DNA of 64,000 nucleotides from Chitinophaga ginsengisegetis (GTDB lineage Bacteria; Bacteroidota; Bacteroidia; Chitinophagales; Chitinophagaceae), in the NCBI RefSeq assembly GCF_900168065.1, contig NZ_FUZZ01000003.1:186001-250000 (forward strand). The letters run 5' to 3'. Position 1 is the stretch's first letter. Every line of letters starts with the position of its first letter. Under the pieces are notes generated by a model, which saw nothing but the letters and a program-made list of their open reading frames with translations, had not been told where the DNA came from and searched no databases. Shown here one piece after another: positions 33,969 through 44,057 of the stretch. Both the position numbers and the translations under genes were made by a program.

Positions 33969-36398
33969 TCAGTCGTCCTCATCTTCAGCGGCCTGCAACT
34001 TCACAAAAGCGCTTCTTCTGGGCGCCGGCATCACCGCCTGCTCGCCACGAATGGCCTTCCACACTACCTCATTCAGCTCCAGATCCGGCACCCTGTCTTC
34101 ATGCGCCAGGTCGAAGCTGGCAGACCGGCGGGCACTTTCATTCCAGGCAGTATTTCTTTCGTTGATATCCACATTCGCAGGTAATACCGTGTACGGCCGG
34201 AGATCGGGCGTAGCTGAAAATAATTCCCACATCGGAGTAGCAGCAGCATCGTACTGGCTCATAGGCGGCAAACCCAGGATCAGCTCCATTGTACGCAGCA
34301 TGCCGGATGTGGAATACATGGTATGATTTACGGTATTTCTTTTTACATACGGACTAATCACATAAGCTGGAGAACGATGTGCATCCACATGATCAGGTCC
34401 ATTCTGTGCGTCATCTTCCAGTATAAAAATGGCGCTCTCCTTCCATATTTTACTATGGGAGATGTATTCCACCAGCCGGCCCACTGCCAGATCATTGTCG
34501 GCCACAGAGGCATAAGGCGAATAGGCGCCCTTCCGCATACCGCTGGTATGATCATTCCCTAAACGGATGCTGTTAAAATGCGGCACAGCATCTATCGCCA
34601 GCAACGAATCGAAATCACGCTGCCAGATCTGTTGCCGCGCAACATCCTGTATGGTAAGATCGAATGAAGGATAGTCAGTGCAGAAATACTTTTCCAGCGA
34701 TTTCAGCGTCGCCTTTCCTTTCCCCGCAAACTCGCCGTAGGTGCGGTAGCTAACACCGGCGCGCTGACAGTAATCCCAAATGAATCCTTTCTCCGGGTAA
34801 GCCACCTTGCGGCTGCCTTCATAGTCATAAGTACCACCCCGGCCACCGTAGCTGGTGGGCCACGTTTTTTCCACATAATCGGTGGCATAGGCTGCCATGC
34901 TCCAGTTATGCCCGTCGGCGCTTACTTCTGCATCTACATAAAAATTATCCAGCAATACAAAATCATTGGACAAACGATGCTGGTTAGGCGTAATGCGATC
35001 CGGGAAAATGCATAAGCTGCTGTCGCCGTTGCCATGCGGCATATCACCTAACACCTGGTCGTAAGTACGGTTTTCCTTGATGATATAAAATACATACTTA
35101 ATGGGAGATGATTGCCCTGCAGCTCGTGGAATAGGATTCCCCGCTTCTCCGGCAGCATGCTGTTCTTTCTCTTTTGTGTAAGGCGTATTCTCATACACCT
35201 GTTTGGACCAGCGGCCCAGCAGCACTTCCCCGGGTTCGTTGAACATCGACAGCGTGCCTTTGAATAAACCGGCGATATACTGCACCGGCCTATCCTTACG
35301 GGTATTCGCCAGGTGCGATCCGCTTTCATCCTTCCTGCTCACCGGGTTAGGGCCTTCCGGGTTGGCCATAGAAGTAAAGCCCTTGCCATTGGCCACAAAT
35401 AATTTTTTGCCAATCCTTCTTACACAGGTAGGATACCAACCCACCGGGATAAATCCCTCCGATCTGCTCTTTCCCGGTGTTTCCACATCAAAAACCGCCA
35501 GGCAGTTATTATCTGCATTGGCAATATAAAGCGTGTTGTTATTGGCAGATAATGCCAGGCCGTTAGTAGTGGACCCAGCCGGCGCATCCGGATACAAGGC
35601 CGTTTGCAGCGATTCAATAACCCGTTGACCGGCAGTGCTGATCACCGATACCGAATTGTCATTGGCATTGGCTACGTATAAATATTTTCCGTTGGCAGAC
35701 AAAATCATTTCGTTAGGATGACTGCCCGTTTTTATAGTATTGGTAATTTTATTGGAGGCAACATCAAATACCGCCACCGCATCGCCTCCCCAAAGAGAGA
35801 TGTATAACAAGTTCCTGTTTTTAGATAAAGTAACGGTGTATGCTTCCGCTCCCAGCGCCACTTTGCTGATTACTTTATTTGTGAGCAGATCAATAATATA
35901 TAAACTGTTGTCTTCTTTAGTTGCTACGTATAGCCGGTTACGTGAGTAGTCGATAGTCATCCCGGTAGGACAGATTTTTTCTTTTGGCCACGACAATCCC
36001 AACCGGATACTATCTGTTACCAGTAATTTATTATTGCTGATAGTATACTGCCATATTACGTTATCATTGGCGCCGGAAGCATACAGTTTCTTTTCGTCCC
36101 TGCTGAATGCAAGTCCCAGCCAGGCTTTGGGGATACTCACTTCATCGAGTACAATCTCCTTTCCGGCATCTATCAGCTGTATGGTTTGTTTGCTTTGACC
36201 ATTGTTGGTAACCGCTATCAGTTTTTCTGATGGAGATACCACCATATTCAGGGGTAAATCCCCCAGTGGCAACGAATGCCCCACCGGCGTTAAAGCCCAG
36301 CCATTGGGCAGCAACACCCGCTTTGCCGCGGTATCTGCTGTTTGGGCATTTGCCTGCAAAGCGCCCAGTAAAGCCAAACCAACAAGTATTCTTTTCAT
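33969..36398 (-). CDS. YncE beta-propeller fused to phosphoesterase
   Basis: Secreted two-domain protein of 809 residues with signal peptide RILVGLALLGALQANAQ. Residues about 50-400 are a seven-bladed YncE/40-residue beta-propeller (repeats such as LYVANANDNSVSVIS and LYIANADNNCLAVFD). The C-terminal part from about residue 440 is a phosphoesterase/alkaline-phosphatase superfamily domain: YVFYIIKENRTYDQVLGD, with ASADGHNW and FILEDDAQNGPDHVDAHRSPAYVISPY supplying metal ligands. The substrate is unknown. The same domain pair is common in Chitinophagaceae. A shared transcript with the GH125 gene is likely. Confidence 0.87.
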   Translation of the reverse strand: MKRILVGLALLGALQANAQTADTAAKRVLLPNGWALTPVGHSLPLGDLPLNMVVSPSEKLIAVTNNGQSKQTIQLIDAGKEIVLDEVSIPKAWLGLAFSRDEKKLYASGANDNVIWQYTISNNKLLVTDSIRLGLSWPKEKICPTGMTIDYSRNRLYVATKEDNSLYIIDLLTNKVISKVALGAEAYTVTLSKNRNLLYISLWGGDAVAVFDVASNKITNTIKTGSHPNEMILSANGKYLYVANANDNSVSVISTAGQRVIESLQTALYPDAPAGSTTNGLALSANNNTLYIANADNNCLAVFDVETPGKSRSEGFIPVGWYPTCVRRIGKKLFVANGKGFTSMANPEGPNPVSRKDESGSHLANTRKDRPVQYIAGLFKGTLSMFNEPGEVLLGRWSKQVYENTPYTKEKEQHAAGEAGNPIPRAAGQSSPIKYVFYIIKENRTYDQVLGDMPHGNGDSSLCIFPDRITPNQHRLSNDFVLLDNFYVDAEVSADGHNWSMAAYATDYVEKTWPTSYGGRGGTYDYEGSRKVAYPEKGFIWDYCQRAGVSYRTYGEFAGKGKATLKSLEKYFCTDYPSFDLTIQDVARQQIWQRDFDSLLAIDAVPHFNSIRLGNDHTSGMRKGAYSPYASVADNDLAVGRLVEYISHSKIWKESAIFILEDDAQNGPDHVDAHRSPAYVISPYVKRNTVNHTMYSTSGMLRTMELILGLPPMSQYDAAATPMWELFSATPDLRPYTVLPANVDINERNTAWNESARRSASFDLAHEDRVPDLELNEVVWKAIRGEQAVMPAPRRSAFVKLQAAEDEDD

Positions 36399-36485
36399 AG
36401 TAATTCCGATAAGTGAAGCTGTAAAAATAGGACAGACAGACCCGGCTGATAACGGCCATCAAAAAGGTAATACTAATATAATACA

Positions 36486-36518
36486 AAAAGCCTGTATCAG
36501 CTATTGATACAGGCTTTT
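36486..36518 (-). terminator. Terminator of icmF
   Basis: Perfect 14-bp stem AAAAGCCTGTATCA/TGATACAGGCTTTT with a short loop and minus-strand TTTTTGTATT, 16 bp after the icmF stop codon. Confidence 0.88.
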
Positions 36519-36533
36519 ATAACAGTATTAAGA

Positions 36534-39500
36534 TTACATATTTCTCCGGTACTGCCCTCCTACTTCATACAGTGCATGCGTGATCTGCCCTAATGAGCAA
36601 TGCTTCACCGTTTCCATCAGTTCCGCAAAGAGGTTGCCATTGCTAACAGCCACCTGCTGTAATTGTTTAAGTGCAGCGGCGCTCTTATGCTGATGCCTTT
36701 GCTGGAAGGCTTCGAGGGTATGGATCTGGAATTCCTTTTCCTCTGTGGTAGAGCGGATCACTTCTGCCGGGATAATAGTAGGCGATCCGTTTTTATTCAG
36801 GAAAGTATTTACGCCTACGATCGGGAATTCACCGGTATGTTTCAGCGATTCATAGTACAGGCTTTCTTCCTGTATTTTGTTACGCTGATACATTCTCTCC
36901 ATAGCGCCTAATACGCCGCCACGTTCGGTGATGCGGTTAAATTCCGTTAACACGGCTTCTTCCACCAGGTCGGTAAGTTCTTCGATGAAGAACGCTCCCT
37001 GTACCGGGTTTTCGTTTTTAGCGGTACCCAGTTCACGGTTAATGATGAGCTGTATGGCCATTGCCCTTCTCACACTTTCTTCCGTAGGTGTGGTAATGGC
37101 TTCATCATATGCGTTGGTGTGCAGGGAATTACAGTTATCATAAATTGCATACAGTGCCTGCAGCGTAGTGCGGATATCGTTAAAATCAATTTCCTGTGCG
37201 TGTAAACTGCGACCGGAAGTTTGAATGTGATACTTCAGTTTCTGGGAGCGGTCGTTTCCTTTGTATTTATACTTGATGGCCTTAGCCCAGATACGGCGGG
37301 CCACACGTCCGATCACCGCATACTCAGGGTCCATACCATTGCTGAAGAAGAACGACAGGTTGGGCGCAAAATCATCGATGTTCATGCCGCGGCTCAGGTA
37401 ATACTCTACGTAGGTAAAACCGTTTGCCAGGGTAAACGCCAGTTGCGTGATAGGATTGGCGCCGGCTTCTGCAATATGGTAGCCGGAAATGCTGACAGAA
37501 TAGAAGTTGCGGACTTTTTGCGTAATGAAATATTCCTGTACATCTCCCATCAGTTTTAATGCAAATTCTGTAGAAAAGATACAGGTGTTTTGCGCCTGGT
37601 CTTCCTTCAGGATATCTGCCTGCACGGTGCCACGAACTGTGCTGAGAGCATGCGCTTTGATCTTTTCATATACATCTTTGTCCAGTACTTCTTCTCCCGA
37701 AATCCCCAACAGCTGTAAACCCAGGCCATCGTTACCTGCCGGCAGATCGCCGCTGTAGTGTGGCAGCGGATGATCTTTGAATTTAGTTTTGATGAGGGCC
37801 TTTACTTTTTCGGTAAGACCCTGCTCTTTGATATATTTTTCGCATTGCTGATCAATGGCTGCATTCATGAAAAACGCCAGCAGTATGGGCGCAGGACCGT
37901 TGATGGTCATGGATACCGACGTTTTCGGATCGCAGAGATCGAAACCGCTGTATAACTTTTTGGCGTCGTCTACAGTGGCGATGCTCACGCCGGAGTTGCC
38001 TACTTTACCGTAGATATCAGGACGCACTGCCGGATCTTCGCCGTAAAGGGTAACACTGTCGAATGCAGTAGACAGCCGCTTTGCCGGCTGGTCGAGTGAT
38101 ACGTAGTGAAAACGTTTGTTCGTCCTTTCCGGACCACCTTCCCCTGCAAACATGCGGGTAGGGTCTTCTCCTTCGCGCTTCAACGGGAACACGCCTGCCG
38201 CATAAGGGAATTCACCGGGCAGGTTTTCGGTGAGCTGCCAGCGCAGAATATCGCCCCAGTCTTTATACTTAGGCAGCGACACCTTTGGAATACGGCTGTG
38301 GCTGAGGCTTTCGCTGTACAGCGGTAGTTTGATCACTTTGTCCCTTACCTGGAACTCGTAAAAGTCGGCGGTATATTTCTTCACCAGTGCAGGCCAGTCC
38401 TCCACCAGTTTTTTACATTCCGGGTGTAATGATTTTTCCAGGTGTGCTTTGATGTCGGCCAGTGCGGCGGCGGATGCCGGATGCAGGGCCATTACACCTT
38501 CCACCTGGTATAGCTGTGTAGCCAGTTTGCATTGCTCATCCACCCATTTGCTGTAATCGCCGATGGCTTCGGAGATCTCCGCCAGGTAACGTACCCTGGC
38601 CGGTGGGATGATCTGTGATTTGGTAGAAGTGGACTTAACGCTTTCATGCGCCATAGGTCCGAAGCTGGCGCCGGTTTTCTCTTCCACTTTTTCCATTACT
38701 TTTTCAAACAGCAGGTTGATGCCTGCGTCATTGAACTGGGAAGCAATGGAGCCTACCACCGGCAATTCTTCTTCTTTGGCGTTCCAGAGGTTGTGGTTAC
38801 GCTTATATTGTTTACGCACATCGTGCAGGGCATCCAGTGCGCCGGCCTTGTCAAATTTGTTGATGGCAATTACATCGGCATAGTCCAGCATGTTGATCTT
38901 CTCCAGCTGGGAAGCGGCGCCATATTCCGGTGTCATCACATACAGCGAAACATCGCAATAGTCTGTGATGGCGGTATCGCTCTGACCAATACCGGATGTT
39001 TCCAGGATAATAAAATCGTATGCTGCCAGTTTGCAGATATCGATGGCTTCCTGGATATGTTCGCTGATGGCTTTGTCGCTTTCGCGGGTGGCCAGTGAGC
39101 GCATGTAGGCGCGTGGGTGGTGGATGGAATTCATCCGGATCCGGTCGCCCAGCAAAGCGCCGCCGGTCTTCTTCTTGGAAGGGTCCACCGAAATCACGGC
39201 TACGGTTTTATCGGTCGTATGATTGAGGTAGCGGCGAACCAGTTCATCTGTTACGCTGCTTTTACCGGCGCCACCTGTTCCGGTGATACCGAGTACAGGA
39301 GATCTTTCCGGATCTGCGGCGGTGTGGGTAATGTGAGTGCCGGCCGCTTCATCTACTGTAACAGCAGTTCTTGCTTTTTGCCCGGTGAGCATAGCCACCG
39401 GCATATCGTTTTCTGCCAGGCTGATGGCCCTGGCAATGATCTTAGGATTTTTATCTGCCTGCAGTTGCGGGATGTCTTCCACGCCGGCGCCGGCAGTTAA

Positions 39501-39968
39501 TGGTTTGATAGCAATATCACACTGGCTGATCAGGTCTTCAATCATGCCTTCCAGTCCCATTTGCCGGCCATCGTCCGGTGAGTAGAGGCGGGCAATGCCG
39601 TAGGCATGCAGTTCTGCTATTTCTACCGGGAGAATGGTACCGCCACCGCCGCCAAAGATCTTGATGTGGCCGCAACCTTTTTCCTGGAGCAGATCGTACA
39701 TGTATTTAAAGAATTCCACGTGGCCTCCCTGGTAGGAGGTTACGGCTATACCCTGTGCATCTTCCTGGATGGCACAGTCTACGATTTCTGCTGCAGAGCG
39801 GTTATGTCCCAGGTGAATCACCTCGGCTCCTTTTGCCTGCATAATGCGCCGCATGATATTGATGGCCGCATCATGCCCGTCGAATAAAGCTGCCGCTGTT
39901 ACAATGCGAACCTTATGTTGTGGTGTATAAGACATATCAATTACCGGATTTTTGACCAGGGATTTCAT
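36534..39968 (-). CDS. icmF: Fused isobutyryl-CoA mutase IcmF
   Basis: Cobalamin-dependent acyl-CoA mutase of 1144 residues that interconverts isobutyryl-CoA and n-butyryl-CoA (and sometimes isovaleryl/pivalyl-CoA), with its own GTPase chaperone. Domain order: B12-binding domain with [14 protein letters not shown] (cobalamin-ligand DxHxxG-type site) and FGGGGGTI (residues about 20-155). A MeaB-like G-protein domain follows, with [14 protein letters not shown] and NKFD (about 225-450). The mutase TIM-barrel with [10 protein letters not shown]-type segment [12 protein letters not shown] and [18 protein letters not shown] makes up the rest. It is preceded by a long leader with a putative NUDIX-regulator operator at the promoter. 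Confidence 0.93.
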   Translation of the reverse strand: MKSLVKNPVIDMSYTPQHKVRIVTAAALFDGHDAAINIMRRIMQAKGAEVIHLGHNRSAAEIVDCAIQEDAQGIAVTSYQGGHVEFFKYMYDLLQEKGCGHIKIFGGGGGTILPVEIAELHAYGIARLYSPDDGRQMGLEGMIEDLISQCDIAIKPLTAGAGVEDIPQLQADKNPKIIARAISLAENDMPVAMLTGQKARTAVTVDEAAGTHITHTAADPERSPVLGITGTGGAGKSSVTDELVRRYLNHTTDKTVAVISVDPSKKKTGGALLGDRIRMNSIHHPRAYMRSLATRESDKAISEHIQEAIDICKLAAYDFIILETSGIGQSDTAITDYCDVSLYVMTPEYGAASQLEKINMLDYADVIAINKFDKAGALDALHDVRKQYKRNHNLWNAKEEELPVVGSIASQFNDAGINLLFEKVMEKVEEKTGASFGPMAHESVKSTSTKSQIIPPARVRYLAEISEAIGDYSKWVDEQCKLATQLYQVEGVMALHPASAAALADIKAHLEKSLHPECKKLVEDWPALVKKYTADFYEFQVRDKVIKLPLYSESLSHSRIPKVSLPKYKDWGDILRWQLTENLPGEFPYAAGVFPLKREGEDPTRMFAGEGGPERTNKRFHYVSLDQPAKRLSTAFDSVTLYGEDPAVRPDIYGKVGNSGVSIATVDDAKKLYSGFDLCDPKTSVSMTINGPAPILLAFFMNAAIDQQCEKYIKEQGLTEKVKALIKTKFKDHPLPHYSGDLPAGNDGLGLQLLGISGEEVLDKDVYEKIKAHALSTVRGTVQADILKEDQAQNTCIFSTEFALKLMGDVQEYFITQKVRNFYSVSISGYHIAEAGANPITQLAFTLANGFTYVEYYLSRGMNIDDFAPNLSFFFSNGMDPEYAVIGRVARRIWAKAIKYKYKGNDRSQKLKYHIQTSGRSLHAQEIDFNDIRTTLQALYAIYDNCNSLHTNAYDEAITTPTEESVRRAMAIQLIINRELGTAKNENPVQGAFFIEELTDLVEEAVLTEFNRITERGGVLGAMERMYQRNKIQEESLYYESLKHTGEFPIVGVNTFLNKNGSPTIIPAEVIRSTTEEKEFQIHTLEAFQQRHQHKSAAALKQLQQVAVSNGNLFAELMETVKHCSLGQITHALYEVGGQYRRNM

Positions 39969-40124
39969 GCTTCCTGCATGAAATCCGCGAAGAATGCAAG
40001 TTACGGAAAAACCAGCTGAACTGCCGGTATAGCGTGGGTTTGCCCAGAATTAGAATTGATTGAACAGGCGCCGGATCTTATTGCAAAATATTTAACTGAT
40101 CCCGGATCGGGTTAGTATTTCCCT

Positions 40125-40164
40125 AAAACAACTTTCCCCTGTACATTACCTGTACAAGGGAAAG
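40125..40164 (-). terminator. Hairpin in icmF leader, possible attenuator
   Basis: Thirteen-bp stem with one mismatch (CTTTCCC-TGTACA/TGTACA-GGGAAAG, 40132-40164) followed on the minus strand by TTGTTTTAG. It lies between the promoter and the icmF start, so full termination here would silence icmF. Confidence 0.45.
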
Positions 40165-40185
40165 CGTAAAGTAAGACACAAGGCA

Positions 40186-40212
40186 TTAATGCTTAGCAGT
40201 CTTATGTTTCAT
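40186..40212 (-). CDS. Possible 8-residue leader peptide MKHKTAKH
   Basis: ATG at 40212, stop at 40186, about 10 nt after the expected transcription start and 22 nt before the hairpin at 40132-40164. Two His and three Lys codons among eight. No complementarity of the kind in the 27-29 kb leaders was found, so support is weak. Confidence 0.2.
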   Translation of the reverse strand: MKHKTAKH

Positions 40213-40230
40213 AACGTGGAACTATAAAAT
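40210..40230 (+). promoter_or_regulatory. Putative NUDIX-regulator operator, icmF copy
   Basis: CATAACGTGGAACTATAAAA, similar to 41331-41352 (GATAACGCGTGGAACTATAT) and 41295-41315. It directly follows the -7 element of the icmF promoter, overlapping the expected transcription start. Confidence 0.5.
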
Positions 40231-40263
40231 CAAACTAGTGATAAATGATTTATAGTCTTCAAA
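40231..40263 (-). promoter_or_regulatory. Putative icmF promoter
   Basis: Minus-strand TTTG (40260-40263) and CTAGTTTG (40231-40238), 25 bp between the two TTTG blocks as in the consensus. The TA is shifted by one base from the ideal TAnnTTTG. Confidence 0.5.
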
Positions 40264-40481
40264 TCTGTTAAATGGAATTTTCTACATACGGCAATAAAAC
40301 AAACGAAAAAAAATGCTTTTGGCGAACAAGTTAAATTTTGGTTTTATAACTGACGGTTGTTTGCTTCTTAAGATGTGTATATCTTACACAATCTTACTTA
40401 AAATTTTGTTAAAAACAAACTTTTTTTTCTATTTAGATAGAAAATTAACACCGCTGTTTTGGGGCACACGAGAGCAATGTC

Positions 40482-40504
40482 AAATCCTCCGTGGCAGAGG
40501 ATTT
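40482..40504 (-). terminator. Weak hairpin after NUDIX-regulator gene
   Basis: Eight-bp stem AAATCCTC/GAGGATTT with a 7-nt loop, 74 bp after the stop of the NUDIX gene. There is no U run, so termination is doubtful. Confidence 0.3.
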
Positions 40505-40577
40505 TGGCCTCATTTAAATTAACCGAAATGGCAGAGATTGCAAAAGTGAAGGAGAAAAAAATATTACAACAGCAGTT

Positions 40578-41297
40578 TTAGAAGCCTATCCCGAGATAAC
40601 GCTTCTTTCTTTGGTCATATTTATCAAAATTAAATTTATAGAGCTTCGCCGGACGATGAGGCACATCTTCTTCCTCTTCATTCAAATCCATCAGTAAATC
40701 CATCGATAAAAACTTCTTTCTGAAATTACGACGGTCCAGTTCCATGTCCAGGATAGCTTCGTACAAATTCTGTAATTCGCGGAGGGAAAATTTGCGGGGC
40801 AAGAGGTTGAACCCGATAGGCTGTACCAGCACCTGCTGTTTAAGCCGCTCGTGGCAGGTATCCAGGATCTGTTTGTGATCAAAGGCCATTTCATGCAGCT
40901 CTTTCACGCTGTGCCAGTGCAGTTCATTATTACTCATTTTCAGCTCCACATGCTCAATGTTCACCAGCGAATAATAGGCCACGGTAATCACCCGGCCTGC
41001 AGGATGCCGCTCCACCGCCCCAAAGGTTTGTACCTGCTCCATGTATACATTATCCAGCCCGGTGCGCGCTTTAAGCACCCGGTAAGCTGCTTCATCCAGC
41101 TCCTCCTCCGGGCGTACAATGTCGCCCAGCAACGACCACTTCCCCTTAAACTCTTTGAGATCCGATTCTATTAACAGTACTTTCAACTCATCGTTGTTGA
41201 ATCCGAAAATAACGCAGTCAACCGAAATGGCTACCTTGAAATAATCCTTTATTTCAACGAGGTGCGTGTTGAGGTTCTTGGTGTACATAGACATCAT
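40578..41297 (-). CDS. NUDIX-domain transcription regulator (NrtR/AraR-like)
   Basis: Ligand-sensing DNA-binding protein of 239 residues. The N-terminal NUDIX domain has the box region GDIVRPEEELDEAAYRVLKARTGL, in which the catalytic REXXEE is replaced by RVLKAR, so hydrolysis is not expected. The C-terminal winged helix LLPRKFSLRELQNLYEAILDMELDRRNFRKKFL fits NrtR/AraR-type regulators, which usually repress sugar or cofactor genes and are released by a sugar or nucleotide ligand. A similar motif lies at its own promoter (41331-41352) and at that of icmF (40210-40230). Ligand is unknown. Start codon 41297 overlaps a third, weaker motif copy. Confidence 0.87.
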   Translation of the reverse strand: MMSMYTKNLNTHLVEIKDYFKVAISVDCVIFGFNNDELKVLLIESDLKEFKGKWSLLGDIVRPEEELDEAAYRVLKARTGLDNVYMEQVQTFGAVERHPAGRVITVAYYSLVNIEHVELKMSNNELHWHSVKELHEMAFDHKQILDTCHERLKQQVLVQPIGFNLLPRKFSLRELQNLYEAILDMELDRRNFRKKFLSMDLLMDLNEEEEDVPHRPAKLYKFNFDKYDQRKKRYLGIGF

Positions 41298-41315
41298 AAA
41301 GACGTGGAATTACAG
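41295..41315 (+). promoter_or_regulatory. Third copy of operator-like motif
   Basis: CATAAAGACGTGGAATTACA, overlapping the start codon of the NUDIX regulator gene; weaker match (GACG for AACG-CG, ATTA for ACTA). Confidence 0.35.
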
Positions 41316-41330
41316 TAAACTCAGTTAATT

Positions 41331-41352
41331 CGATAACGCGTGGAACTATATT
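41331..41352 (+). promoter_or_regulatory. Putative autoregulatory operator
   Basis: GATAACGCGTGGAACTATAT adjoins a minus-strand -7-like TTCATTTG (41353-41360), the same relative position as the icmF copy. Autoregulation of the NUDIX regulator is inferred. Confidence 0.5.
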
Positions 41353-41462
41353 CAAATGAAAGAAAAAAATATCACATTTAAAACAAAAGTGCCCGGATTT
41401 TTTTCAACAGATATCCCTAACCTGAAAGATAAGTTTAAATTTACGGCTCAGTTATACCAATT

Positions 41463-43571
41463 ATGTACACAAAGGAGATAGAAATAACCCTGACGCAGCT
41501 GGCCAAAAAGCTGCTCAGCCATTTACAGCAGGAAAAACTGCTGCAATCCATTGATGAAACCCTGGATGCCCTTCGTCGTGTAATCAGTTATAACGACTGG
41601 CGCTACTACGTGGAAAGTGAACCCGTGATCAGCGACTATGAATACGACCAGTTGTTTGCCTGGCTGAAAAAACTCGAACTGGAACATCCGGACCTCGTTA
41701 CATCCGACTCTCCCACCCAGCGGGTAGCACAGGGACTCACCAAAGAATTTATCACCGTACCACACCTGGTACCCATGCTCAGCCTGGAAAACTCCTACAA
41801 TGCCGACGACCTGCTGGATTGGGATCGCAAAGCACGCGAAAGCGCCGGCCTTGCTGAAATTGAATACTGCATTGAACCCAAGTTCGATGGCGCCAGTATT
41901 TCACTGATCTATGAAGACGACCGGCTGACACGCGGCGCCACCCGCGGCGATGGCGTTGCAGGAGAAGACATCACCACCAATATCAAACAGATCCGCTCTA
42001 TCCCCCTGTCGGCCTCCTTCTCAAAATATGGCATTCACCAGATAGAAATACGCGGGGAAGTACTCATCAATAAAAACACCTTCAAAGCCTTTAACGATAA
42101 ACGCATCGCCGACAACCAGCCCCCGCTGGCCAATCCGCGCAATGCTGCCTCCGGCTCATTGCGGATGGTAGATCCCAATGAAGTAGCCAAACGCGGACTG
42201 GAAGCTTTCCTGTATCACATGAGCTACCATAACATGAACCCGGGAAAAGCAGAACCCGATGCACTCAAAACGCATAGCGGTACGCTGGAACTATTATCTA
42301 CCCTCGGTTTCCGCAGCCCTGCCAAAGAAAAGAAAGTGATAAAAGGTATACAGGGCGTTATTGACTACGTGCTGAAATTTGAAACAGAACGTGACAACCT
42401 GCCGTATGAAATAGATGGCATGGTGATCAAAGTAAACGACTATAACCTGCAGGACCGGCTGGGTATGACCACCCATCACCCGCGCTGGGCCATTGCCTAT
42501 AAATTCAAGGCCCGGCAGGCCACCAGTAAACTCCGCAGCGTGGAGTTCCAGGTGGGCCGCACCGGCTCTATCACGCCCGTGGCAAAGATCGACCCTGTGC
42601 CCATTGGCGGTGTAACCGTAGGTTCTATTTCTCTTTTTAATGAAGAAGTAATTAAAGAGAAAGACCTGAAACTGGGAGATACCGTGCTGGTGGAAAGAGC
42701 AGGAGACGTGATCCCTTATATCGTGAAATCCGTGGCCGACCTACGCGATGGCAGCGAGCAGGACATCATCTTTCCTACACACTGCCCCGTATGTCATGAT
42801 AAGCTCGTAAAGCCGGAAGGGGAAAGCGTTTGGCGCTGCACCAACATCAGCTGTGAAGCACAGGTAGTAGAAAGAATGATTCACTTCGTGAGCAAGGATG
42901 CAATGGATATCAAAAGCTTTGGCGAAAGTAATGTGCGCAAATTCTTTTCATTAGGACTACTAAAAGATATACCCGGTATTTATGAACTGGATTTTGAGAA
43001 GATAGGCGCGCTGGAAGGCTTTGGTAAAAAATCACTGACCAATCTTCAATCGGCTATTGAGCAATCAAAAACGCAGCCGCTGCACCGCCTGATATTTGGC
43101 CTGGGTATCCGTTATGTAGGTGAAACCACCGCCAAAACACTCGCCAATGCAGTGAACCATATCATGGACCTGCAAAACTGGACAGAAGAACAGATCCTCG
43201 CACTGGAAGATATAGGACCGAAAGTAGCGGGTTCCATCCGGCTGTTTTTTGCCAACAATGATAATATTGAAATGCTGAACAGGCTGGCAGCCTTAGGTAT
43301 CAGCATGACGAATACAAAAAAGGAAACACATACCTCGGGTAACCTCAACGGCCAAACGTTTTTATTTACCGGCACCCTGCATAAGCTGAAACGCACCGAG
43401 GCAGAGGAAATGGTGGAACAGGAAGGCGGTAAAATAGTGAGCGGTGTGAGCAGCAAACTCAACTACCTGGTAGTAGGCGATGATGCCGGCAGCAAGCTGG
43501 AAAAGGCGAAGAAAATTAATACCATTAAGATCCTGTCGGAAGATGAGTTTCTGGCAATGATCAACAAATAA
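41463..43571 (+). CDS. ligA: NAD-dependent DNA ligase
   Basis: Seals nicks in replication and repair using NAD. The 702-residue protein has an N-terminal Ia domain (NDWRYYVESEPVISDYEYDQLF), adenylation motif IEPKFDGASI with catalytic Lys in KFDG, GEVLINK, and EIDGMVIKVND. An OB fold, zinc finger (CPVCHDK...CTNISCEAQ), helix-hairpin-helix repeats and a C-terminal BRCT domain (GQTFLFTGTLHKLKRTEAEEM) follow. Full length for the family. It is divergent from the NUDIX regulator gene and 48 bp upstream of tadA, with a possible weak hairpin between (43577-43605). Confidence 0.97.
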   Translation: MYTKEIEITLTQLAKKLLSHLQQEKLLQSIDETLDALRRVISYNDWRYYVESEPVISDYEYDQLFAWLKKLELEHPDLVTSDSPTQRVAQGLTKEFITVPHLVPMLSLENSYNADDLLDWDRKARESAGLAEIEYCIEPKFDGASISLIYEDDRLTRGATRGDGVAGEDITTNIKQIRSIPLSASFSKYGIHQIEIRGEVLINKNTFKAFNDKRIADNQPPLANPRNAASGSLRMVDPNEVAKRGLEAFLYHMSYHNMNPGKAEPDALKTHSGTLELLSTLGFRSPAKEKKVIKGIQGVIDYVLKFETERDNLPYEIDGMVIKVNDYNLQDRLGMTTHHPRWAIAYKFKARQATSKLRSVEFQVGRTGSITPVAKIDPVPIGGVTVGSISLFNEEVIKEKDLKLGDTVLVERAGDVIPYIVKSVADLRDGSEQDIIFPTHCPVCHDKLVKPEGESVWRCTNISCEAQVVERMIHFVSKDAMDIKSFGESNVRKFFSLGLLKDIPGIYELDFEKIGALEGFGKKSLTNLQSAIEQSKTQPLHRLIFGLGIRYVGETTAKTLANAVNHIMDLQNWTEEQILALEDIGPKVAGSIRLFFANNDNIEMLNRLAALGISMTNTKKETHTSGNLNGQTFLFTGTLHKLKRTEAEEMVEQEGGKIVSGVSSKLNYLVVGDDAGSKLEKAKKINTIKILSEDEFLAMINK

Positions 43572-43576
43572 TTTTT

Positions 43577-43605
43577 AGCCTTTGGTTGTTTTGCAATCAA
43601 AGGCT
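43577..43605 (+). terminator. Hairpin between ligA and tadA
   Basis: Twelve-bp stem AGCCTTTGGTTG/CAATCAAAGGCT with a 5-nt loop. No U run follows, so it may only partly stop ligA transcription or protect its 3' end. Confidence 0.35.
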
Positions 43606-43619
43606 GAACACTAACAGTT

Positions 43620-44057
43620 ATGACAGACGAACATTTTATGCGGCAGGCGATGCAGGAAGCACGCAAAGCCTTTGAAGACGGAGAAGTACCCATTGGTGCC
43701 GTAGTAGTGCTGAACAACCGCATTATTGGCCGTGGCTATAACCATGTGGAAAGATTGAACGACTGTACCGCACACGCAGAAATGATTGCGCTGACGGCCG
43801 CATTCAATACGCTCGGTAGTAAATACCTGATGGAAGCTACTTTGTATGTAACAGTGGAACCCTGCCTGATGTGTGCCGGGGCGCTATACTGGAGTAAAAT
43901 AGGCAGGATTGTTTATGCCGCGGCAGATGACAAGAACAGCTACCGGAGAGCTACCGGTGACCGGTCCCCGTTTCATCCCAAAACAAAACTGGAGGCCGGT
44001 CCGTGCAGCGAAGAAAGTTTACAGCTGATGAAAACCTTCTTTGAACAAAGGAGATAA
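43620..44057 (+). CDS. tadA: tRNA-specific adenosine deaminase (TadA-like)
   Basis: Zinc deaminase, probably making inosine-34 in tRNA-Arg(ACG). The 145 residues have FMRQAMQEARKAFEDGEVPIGAVVV, the zinc and catalytic motif CTAHAEMIAL (His-Ala-Glu) and PCLMCAGAL (Pro-Cys-x2-Cys). A guanine deaminase-type paralogue is possible but the HAE/PCxxC spacing and length fit TadA. Its stop codon (44055-44057) directly abuts the convergent stop of the SPFH gene (44058), leaving no intergenic space or terminator. Confidence 0.88.
   Translation: MTDEHFMRQAMQEARKAFEDGEVPIGAVVVLNNRIIGRGYNHVERLNDCTAHAEMIALTAAFNTLGSKYLMEATLYVTVEPCLMCAGALYWSKIGRIVYAAADDKNSYRRATGDRSPFHPKTKLEAGPCSEESLQLMKTFFEQRR

Larger units (their letters stand above)
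39969..40577 (-). other. Long leader region of icmF
   Basis: This 609-bp gap has no convincing protein gene. It holds, right to left, a weak hairpin after the NUDIX-regulator gene (40482-40504), the putative icmF promoter (40231-40263), an operator-like motif (40210-40230), an 8-residue ORF (40186-40212) and a hairpin with a U-rich tail (40125-40164). No cobalamin riboswitch was recognised although the mutase uses B12. Confidence 0.5.

Noticed and set aside
39969-40577. Cobalamin riboswitch before the B12-dependent mutase
   Set aside because: The conserved B12-box bases and multi-stem junction were not found in the leader.
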